16,801 nucleotides of DNA. It comes from Patescibacteria group bacterium. Lineage in GTDB: Bacteria > Patescibacteriota > Minisyncoccia > Phycocordibacterales > Phycocordibacteraceae. The number at the start of each line of letters is the position of its first letter. Within the stretch, counting starts at the first letter, position 1. Where the stretch lies: contig JAHJZL010000075.1 of the NCBI GenBank assembly GCA_018826405.1, forward strand, positions 1-16,801, written 5' to 3'. The notes beneath the pieces are model-generated. The model saw only the letters and a program-made list of their open reading frames with translations, did not search any database and was not told where the DNA came from. The translations under genes and the position numbers were made by a program. This document shows positions 12,724 to 16,801 of this stretch, piece by piece.

Positions 12724-13677
12724 ATGGAATACTCTCCAGAATTTAAACAAAATCATCAGACAGCCTACCTGGCTGAAGAATATGAGCGCTTAGAAAAAGA
12801 GCGTGCTGAAGCGCGTGAAGCTGCAGGAGACGATGCGGCCCTGCTTGAGATGGTTGTTGAGGACGAGGAAAGAATGGGAGCTAGGCAACAAGAGATCCTA
12901 AGGGAGATTGAGCAGATTTTGGACAAAGATAAGGAAGAGGCAGCTCGCCCAAAGGCTATTGTGCTTGAATTTCGCGCAGGAGCGGGAGGAGACGAGGCGA
13001 CGCTTTTTGCACAGGAGCTTAGAGAGATGTACTTAAAATATGCAGAGTCTAAGCGCATGCGCGTTCGTATTATTGACGAACTGACACTTGAAATTGAGGG
13101 GGCTGCAGCGTACGACGCACTTCGGTTTGAGACAGGAGTGCATCGTGTCCAGAGAGTTCCGCTAACGGAGAAGTCTGGACGCATACACACATCAACAGCA
13201 TCAGTAGCGGCACTTCCAATTCGCACTAAGCCTGTTGTTGAGATTAATCCCTCAGATATTGAAATGGAGTTTACGCGCTCAGGTGGAGCGGGCGGACAGA
13301 ACGTAAACAAGGTGGAGACTGCAGTACGCCTCATCCATATTCCATCAGGTATTGATGTTCGCTCCTCAAGCGAACGCAGCCAGCTTGGGAACCGAGAGAA
13401 GGCTATGGGAATTCTTGCTGCAAAGCTTGAAGCAATTGCCATAGAGGAAGAAGCTAAGACACATGCTGACTTGCGAGCAGGGCAAATAGGTACTGGAGAT
13501 CGCTCTGAGAAGATTAGAACGTACAATTTCTTACAGGATCGGGTTACCGACCACCGCATAAAGGAGAGTTGGCACAATCTCCCGAAGATTTTGCAGGGAG
13601 GAATTGACCCTATTATTGAGGCTCTGCAGCAAGCCTCAGAGCAGGGAGGAATTGGCGCTGCCGAGGACGATGATTGA
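12724..13677 (+). CDS. prfA: Peptide chain release factor 1 (shortened form)
   Basis: This class I release factor hydrolyses peptidyl-tRNA at UAA/UAG stops. The catalytic loop SGGAGGQNVNKVETAVR has GGQ at 190-192. The context HRVQRVPLTEKSGRIHTS (140-157) is RF1-like, with PLT at 146-148 in place of the usual PAT/PVT, and lacks the SPF of RF2. At 317 aa it is about 40 residues shorter than the E. coli protein. The loss is in domain 1 and in the loop after MRVRIIDE (112-119), where the usual Gly-Gly-Tyr-Lys-Glu stretch is missing. The ATG at 12724 is preferred over an in-frame GTG at 12691, which lies inside the palindrome. The gene ends in TGA. Confidence 0.92.
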   Translation: MEYSPEFKQNHQTAYLAEEYERLEKERAEAREAAGDDAALLEMVVEDEERMGARQQEILREIEQILDKDKEEAARPKAIVLEFRAGAGGDEATLFAQELREMYLKYAESKRMRVRIIDELTLEIEGAAAYDALRFETGVHRVQRVPLTEKSGRIHTSTASVAALPIRTKPVVEINPSDIEMEFTRSGGAGGQNVNKVETAVRLIHIPSGIDVRSSSERSQLGNREKAMGILAAKLEAIAIEEEAKTHADLRAGQIGTGDRSEKIRTYNFLQDRVTDHRIKESWHNLPKILQGGIDPIIEALQQASEQGGIGAAEDDD

Positions 13678-13702
13678 AAGCCAGAACGGCCTGTGATATC
13701 CT
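13674..13702 (+). promoter_or_regulatory. Promoter of rpsB
   Basis: TTGAAA (13674-13679), a 17-nt spacer and TATCCT (13697-13702), ending 9 nt before the ATG at 13712. The -35 box contains the TGA stop codon of prfA. Confidence 0.6.
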
Positions 13703-13711
13703 TCTAAAATC

Positions 13712-14422
13712 ATGACTGAAGCAACTAAAACCGGGCAAACCGGACCGGGCGTTGAGCGCTTGTTTGGTGCTGGTGCACACTTTGCGCAAGTAAAGAGCCG
13801 TCGCCACCCAACCATGCGTTCTTTTGTGCTAGGAAACAAGGCAAACCTTGAGATTTTTGACCTACAGAAGACTGACACTCAGCTTGCAAAGGCTAAGGAG
13901 GTAATGGCGACACTAGCTCGAGACGGGAAGGTAGTACTTATCGTAGGAGGGAAGCGTGAGGCATCTGACGCTGTTAAGGCAACAGGAAAGCGACTTGGAA
14001 TCCCATTCGTTGCAGGACGTTGGCTTGGAGGTACTATCTCAAACTTCACTGAGATTAAGAAGCGTATTGACCGACTTGCAGACCTTTCACAGAAGCGCGA
14101 TGCAGGAGAGCTTACAAAGCTCTACACAAAGCTAGAGCGCGTACGTATTGATCGCGAGATTGCAAAGCTTACTGAGCGACTCTCAGGACTCGGAAGTCTT
14201 GCGCGCCGCCCTGATGCAATGATCATTGTTGATACTCGTCACGAGGCACATGCTTCTCGCGAGGCAAAGTCTGCAGGCATTCCAGTTATTGGAGTCATGA
14301 GTTCAGACTGCAACCTTAAGGATGCGGCATACCCAATCGTGGTGAATGATGCGTCTCGTTCTGTAATTGATCTAGTGCTCAACGAGCTTGCTGAGGCATA
14401 CGAGACTGGTCTCAAGGGGTAG
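13712..14422 (+). CDS. rpsB: 30S ribosomal protein uS2
   Basis: The 236-aa protein carries the uS2 landmarks: GAGAHFAQVKSRRHPTM near 19-35, FVLGNKANLEIFDLQKT, GIPFVAGRWLGGTISNF (about 95-111), and DAMIIVDTRHEAHASREAK followed by GIPVIGVMSSDCN. It assembles late into the small subunit near S1 and the Shine-Dalgarno binding site. It precedes tsf in the classic rpsB-tsf order, with a 49-nt gap. The N-terminal ten residues are a short polar extension. Confidence 0.95.
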   Translation: MTEATKTGQTGPGVERLFGAGAHFAQVKSRRHPTMRSFVLGNKANLEIFDLQKTDTQLAKAKEVMATLARDGKVVLIVGGKREASDAVKATGKRLGIPFVAGRWLGGTISNFTEIKKRIDRLADLSQKRDAGELTKLYTKLERVRIDREIAKLTERLSGLGSLARRPDAMIIVDTRHEAHASREAKSAGIPVIGVMSSDCNLKDAAYPIVVNDASRSVIDLVLNELAEAYETGLKG

Positions 14423-14442
14423 TGATCATACCTGTCGTTTCT

Positions 14443-14448
14443 TATATT
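14443..14448 (+). promoter_or_regulatory. Possible -10 box upstream of tsf
   Basis: TATATT lies 23 nt before the ATG at 14472, giving a leader of about 16 nt. No -35 is apparent, so tsf may simply be cotranscribed with rpsB. Confidence 0.25.
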
Positions 14449-14471
14449 TACTGACTAACACTGTATCTGTC

Positions 14472-15053
14472 ATGGACATTTCTATTGATGTAATTAAAGA
14501 GCTTCGCGATCGTACTGGTGTATCAATCATGCAGTGCCGCAAGGCCCTTGAGGAAGCTGAGGGAGATATGGACAAGGCAGAAGTTATCCTCCGCAAGCGC
14601 TCAGGAGCTGCTGCAGATAAGAAAGCAGACCGCGAACTTGGTGCAGGCACAATCGGAAGCTATGTACATGACGGAGCTGTTGGAGCTATGGTGCTTCTCT
14701 CCTCAGAGACAGATTTCGTATCAAAGAACGAAGACTTCGTTGCACTCGCTCGCGATATAGCGATGCACGTTGCAGCTGCAAACCCAACATACCTTTCAGA
14801 CGAAGATATCTCTTCTGATGCAAAAGAGGCGGCACACGCAGTATTTGTTGAGGAAGTTAAGGACAAGCCTGTAGAGATGCAGGAGAAGATTCTTGAGGGG
14901 AAGATGGGAAGCTACTTCAAGGACCAAGTACTTCTTGCGCAGCCCTTCATTAAGGACGAGAGCAAGAGCATCCGCGATCTCTTGAACGAAGCCGCCCAGA
15001 AGTTTGGAGAACGCGTTGAGATTTCGAAGTTCGCTCGCTTCTCATCACGTTAA
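14472..15053 (+). CDS. tsf: Elongation factor Ts (short form)
   Basis: The 193-aa nucleotide exchange factor for EF-Tu begins MDISIDVIKELRDRTGVSIM with its UBA-like N-terminal domain (about 1-42, CRKALEEAEGDMDKAEVILR). The core motif TDFVSKN lies near residue 80 in SSETDFVSKNEDFVALARDI. It is shorter than the 283-aa E. coli protein, as in many bacteria with a reduced C-terminal region. A start at 14388 in the same frame overlaps rpsB and adds unrelated residues, so it is rejected. It is followed by a clear terminator. Confidence 0.94.
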   Translation: MDISIDVIKELRDRTGVSIMQCRKALEEAEGDMDKAEVILRKRSGAAADKKADRELGAGTIGSYVHDGAVGAMVLLSSETDFVSKNEDFVALARDIAMHVAAANPTYLSDEDISSDAKEAAHAVFVEEVKDKPVEMQEKILEGKMGSYFKDQVLLAQPFIKDESKSIRDLLNEAAQKFGERVEISKFARFSSR

Positions 15054-15056
15054 GCT

Positions 15057-15080
15057 AAAGAGCGGCTTAAGCCGCTCTTT
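15057..15080. terminator. Terminator after tsf
   Basis: A perfect palindrome: 10-bp arms (AAAGAGCGGC paired with GCCGCTCTTT) and a TTAA loop, three bases after the stop. It ends only six bases before the next ATG at 15087. Confidence 0.85.
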
Positions 15081-15086
15081 CTGTCT

Positions 15087-15494
15087 ATGATTTATCTTAT
15101 TCTCATTGCAGTTTCTCTCGCTCTCTTTGGAGGGTTTCTTATCCTAACTGCCTTTGAGAAGAAGCGGGGTCTGCGAGTTGCGGGAAAGCTCCGTAACAGC
15201 ATAGATGCACGTACTTCCAGAACGCTCTTCATTGTCTCCCATGTAGACTGGAGTGCCTTTATAAAGCACCTCGTTGTCTCTGTGAGCGAGCGGGTTGCAC
15301 ATGATATAGCACACAGTGTTTTGGGCCTTGTGCGGGCAGCAGAGCGCCTTCTAACGAGGGCTGTTAAGTCCTTGCGAGAGCGGAGAGGTATAGAGAGTTC
15401 CCTTGAGGATACACAGGAAGCGAAACCGCTAGAAAAGCTACTCATGCGGATGCGTAAAACTATAAATACTCGCCGCTTGAAGAAAGAGGACTAG
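15087..15494 (+). CDS. Membrane-anchored basic protein of unknown function, 135 aa
   Basis: One N-terminal transmembrane helix (about 2-22, IYLILIAVSLALFGGFLILT) is followed by EKKRG, placing the rest in the cytoplasm. The remainder is rich in Arg and Lys, mostly helical in character, with segments such as RVAHDIAHSVLGLVRAAERL, and ends LKKED. I do not recognise a family. No promoter box is visible between the tsf terminator and the ATG, so it may depend on read-through. The tRNA-Thr gene follows 24 nt later. Confidence 0.65.
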   Translation: MIYLILIAVSLALFGGFLILTAFEKKRGLRVAGKLRNSIDARTSRTLFIVSHVDWSAFIKHLVVSVSERVAHDIAHSVLGLVRAAERLLTRAVKSLRERRGIESSLEDTQEAKPLEKLLMRMRKTINTRRLKKED

Positions 15495-15505
15495 AGTGTT
15501 AAAAA
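15477..15505 (+). promoter_or_regulatory. Possible tRNA-Thr promoter
   Basis: TTGAAG (15477-15482), a 17-nt spacer and TAAAAA (15500-15505), with the tRNA starting 13 nt further on. The -35 lies in the end of the preceding gene. Confidence 0.35.
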
Positions 15506-15518
15506 GGAGGAACTGTGC

Positions 15519-15594
15519 GCCGGGATAGCTCAGTTGGTAGAGCAACGGTTTTGTAAACCGTAGGTCGCGAGTTCAAGCCTCGCTCCCGGCTCCA
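15519..15594 (+). tRNA. tRNA-Thr (anticodon UGU), CCA encoded
   Basis: A complete cloverleaf reads out. The acceptor stem is GCCGGGA with TCCCGGC; the D-arm is GCTCAGTTGGTAGAGC. The anticodon stem ACGGT/ACCGT holds loop TTTGTAA, giving TGT. The T-arm is GCGAG/CTCGC with loop TTCAAGC. The discriminator base is T and CCA is encoded at 15592-15594. The UGU anticodon reads threonine ACA and related ACN codons. Confidence 0.97.
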
Positions 15595-15597
15595 ATA

Positions 15598-15627
15598 AAA
15601 ACACCCGCCAGAAATGGCGGGTGTTTT
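15598..15627. terminator. Bidirectional terminator between tRNA-Thr and the thioredoxin-like gene
   Basis: A 13-bp stem (AAAACACCCGCCA paired with TGGCGGGTGTTTT) with a GAAA tetraloop and A/T tracts on both flanks. It serves the tRNA on + and the gene ending at 15632 on -. Confidence 0.93.
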
Positions 15628-15631
15628 GCAT

Positions 15632-16315
15632 TTATCTCTTAGGCTTCGATGTTGTTGCCGTTGATGTTGCAAACAATTCCTCAGGAAACAGTTTCTGGAA
15701 TGTTTCGAGATCCGTAAAGCCGTATGAACGTTTGCCGTTAATAACGAAGGCTGGCAAGTCGTTATTAATCTTTTCAACTGCAACAAGTGTCTTGAGTGCG
15801 CCAAGGTCTAGGTTGTAGTCAAATGAGTACACGCGCAAAGAAGGATACGTCTGGCGCAGATAGGAAAGCGCGTATCCGGCACGGTCACAATTCTCGCACT
15901 GGCCTTCTTCGTTTGAGTAGAAGTAGAGCGCTGTAATAGGTTCAATGTCACAGGTCGCAGCAAGGCGCTTGGTGAGGAGGTAGTCTCGGATTTGAAGGAG
16001 AGTGTATTGCTTCTTGAGGCGTAGCACCTCAACGTTCGTGCTCCCCAGACGGCTCTCTGCAGCTCCTAGTCGGTCTCCCAGGCTCGATACTTCCTGAGTG
16101 AGCTCAGTGCCAACAGAAAGGTCCTCGCAGGGCGCTTCCTCAAGCAAAGAGAACTGAGTCTCTAGAGAGAGCGTATCTGTTGCGAGCTGCACTTGCAGTG
16201 CGTCCAATTCTCGAAGACGTTCTTGGTCTAGTTGGTGAATAGTAAAGACAATCGTGCCAAGGATGGCGATTGTAATTAAGAGAGCGAACAGGGCATTGCG
16301 TGCGGGAAGAGGCAT
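15632..16315 (-). CDS. Membrane-anchored thioredoxin-fold protein with CENC motif
   Basis: The 227-aa protein has an N-terminal membrane helix (about 7-26), then a helical, probably coiled-coil stalk (about 28-115), then a thioredoxin-like domain (about 126-212). The domain starts ITALYFYSNEEGQCENCDRA with the CxxC redox motif at 140-143 and contains a candidate cis-proline in DLPAFVING (P188). The anchor places the domain outside the membrane, so it may form or reduce disulfides in secreted proteins. That would suit the cysteine-rich surface proteins elsewhere in the window, though the link is inference. The start is preceded by AT-rich sequence (TACTAA/TAATAA) without a clear promoter. Confidence 0.75.
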   Translation of the reverse strand: MPLPARNALFALLITIAILGTIVFTIHQLDQERLRELDALQVQLATDTLSLETQFSLLEEAPCEDLSVGTELTQEVSSLGDRLGAAESRLGSTNVEVLRLKKQYTLLQIRDYLLTKRLAATCDIEPITALYFYSNEEGQCENCDRAGYALSYLRQTYPSLRVYSFDYNLDLGALKTLVAVEKINNDLPAFVINGKRSYGFTDLETFQKLFPEELFATSTATTSKPKR

Positions 16316-16339
16316 AAGAAAGAGATTTATTAGTAAAGA

Positions 16340-16801
16340 TTAGCGCCAAGCGCGGCGTCTACCAGTTAGAACATCATACAGTGCGCGCAGCAGCCAGAAG
16401 GGTGCAATAAGTGCATATACAAAAGTATAGCCAATAATTCCTAGGAATACCTTAGCGGGGGTTCTGGAGACATTGCGCCCAATAAGTACAAGAGAGATTG
16501 AGAGGATTCCAACAACAACACTTGAGAGGAGTAAGAAAGTGATTGGTGTATAGAACCACTCAGGTGAGAAGCGAGGCACGAGGGTGTAGGAAAGCGGTAC
16601 ACCGCTGGTAATGATGAGGCGCTCAATGAGCGCTACGAGGCCCGCAACGAGTGCGACAACGAATAGAAAGACACCGCCAACGATAGCCACAAATCCAAGA
16701 GGGAGAACCATGAGACCCAAGATGCCGTAGTGGGGATTACCCACTAGATCTCTGTAGTCAGTCATTACGTTACGCAGGAATCCAGTGGTCCAGCGCGTAC
16801 G
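16340..16801 (-). CDS. C-terminus of a family 2 glycosyltransferase (N-terminal catalytic part outside window)
   Basis: The frame is open through the right edge and gives 153 residues. The internal ATG at 16763-16765 is not the start, because in-frame codons before it read RTRWTTGFLRNV. This matches the RW of the QxxRW motif that binds the acceptor/product in processive GT2 enzymes such as poly-GlcNAc, cellulose or hyaluronan synthase relatives. Hydrophobic segments follow: about 25-57 (two helices), about 80-103 and about 115-137, counting from the edge. The tail is RRRAWR. The sugar made cannot be told. The thioredoxin-like gene begins 24 nt after its stop, on the same strand. Confidence 0.75.
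   Translation of the reverse strand, partial: RTRWTTGFLRNVMTDYRDLVGNPHYGILGLMVLPLGFVAIVGGVFLFVVALVAGLVALIERLIITSGVPLSYTLVPRFSPEWFYTPITFLLLSSVVVGILSISLVLIGRNVSRTPAKVFLGIIGYTFVYALIAPFWLLRALYDVLTGRRRAWR

Noticed and set aside
12765..13577. Long 270-codon frame on the minus strand opposite prfA
   Set aside because: It is serine- and arginine-rich antisense sequence, fully explained as the shadow of prfA, with no promoter or family resemblance.
14388..14471. Earlier start for EF-Ts overlapping rpsB
   Set aside because: The added 28 residues do not resemble EF-Ts, while MDISIDVIKELRDRTG is the typical N-terminus.
15504..15556. AAGGAGG followed by a GTG-initiated 13-codon frame running into tRNA-Thr and ending in its anticodon loop
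   Set aside because: The frame lies almost wholly in the tRNA gene and is too short; the coincidence is explained by tRNA sequence constraints.
1..16801. CRISPR array, insertion sequence or prophage
   Set aside because: No regularly spaced direct repeats, transposase-like proteins or phage structural genes were seen in any frame.

Overview
The window looks like a chromosomal segment of a Candidate Phyla Radiation (Patescibacteria) bacterium, most likely from the Parcubacteria side. The evidence is indirect: very compact gene packing, almost no Shine-Dalgarno sequences at starts, shortened core translation proteins (RF1 about 317 aa, EF-Ts about 193 aa), many type IV prepilin-like and membrane-anchored unknown proteins, and secreted proteins built from Ig-like, CARDB and AWS/IGW repeat modules that I associate with this group. 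UGA is used as an ordinary stop, so the genetic code appears standard. I see no mobile element, CRISPR array or phage gene.

Layout. 1-240 is the end of a probable prepilin. 268-3523 is central carbon metabolism: the C-terminal half of a transketolase, a 52-codon membrane protein gene that starts with GTG, a PfkB-family sugar kinase on the minus strand, and a class I fructose-bisphosphate aldolase divergent from it. 3575-4284 is a two-gene unit of a small membrane protein and a type IV pilin. 4324-4959 is ribosomal protein bL25. 5032-6369 is a secreted coiled-coil/lytic transglycosylase fusion. 6440-12369 is a five-gene envelope cluster: an anchored propeller-like protein, an 852-aa Ig/PKD/CARDB protein, a small membrane protein, an 8-cysteine secreted protein, and a 468-aa AWS/IGW-repeat protein. 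The two large proteins share a C-terminal module of exactly 867 nt each. 12408-15053 is translation: bL31 (type B), RF1, uS2 and EF-Ts. 15087-15594 holds an unknown membrane protein and tRNA-Thr(UGU). On the minus strand at the right end lie a membrane-anchored thioredoxin-like protein and the C-terminus of a family 2 glycosyltransferase that runs off the window.

Regulation. Almost every transcription unit has a -10-like hexamer (often TATACT, four times as the octamer TATACTAG) ending only 6-14 nt before the start codon, and several have a good -35 at N16-N17. This implies leaderless or nearly leaderless mRNAs. Four hairpins with A-tract/T-tract flanks act as terminators. Two perfect GC-rich palindromes without T-tracts (10316-10340 and 12673-12706) sit directly on or next to promoters instead.

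The parts that most deserve a second look are the 6440-12369 surface cluster with its duplicated module and invariant C-terminal tail, and the uniform start-proximal promoter architecture.
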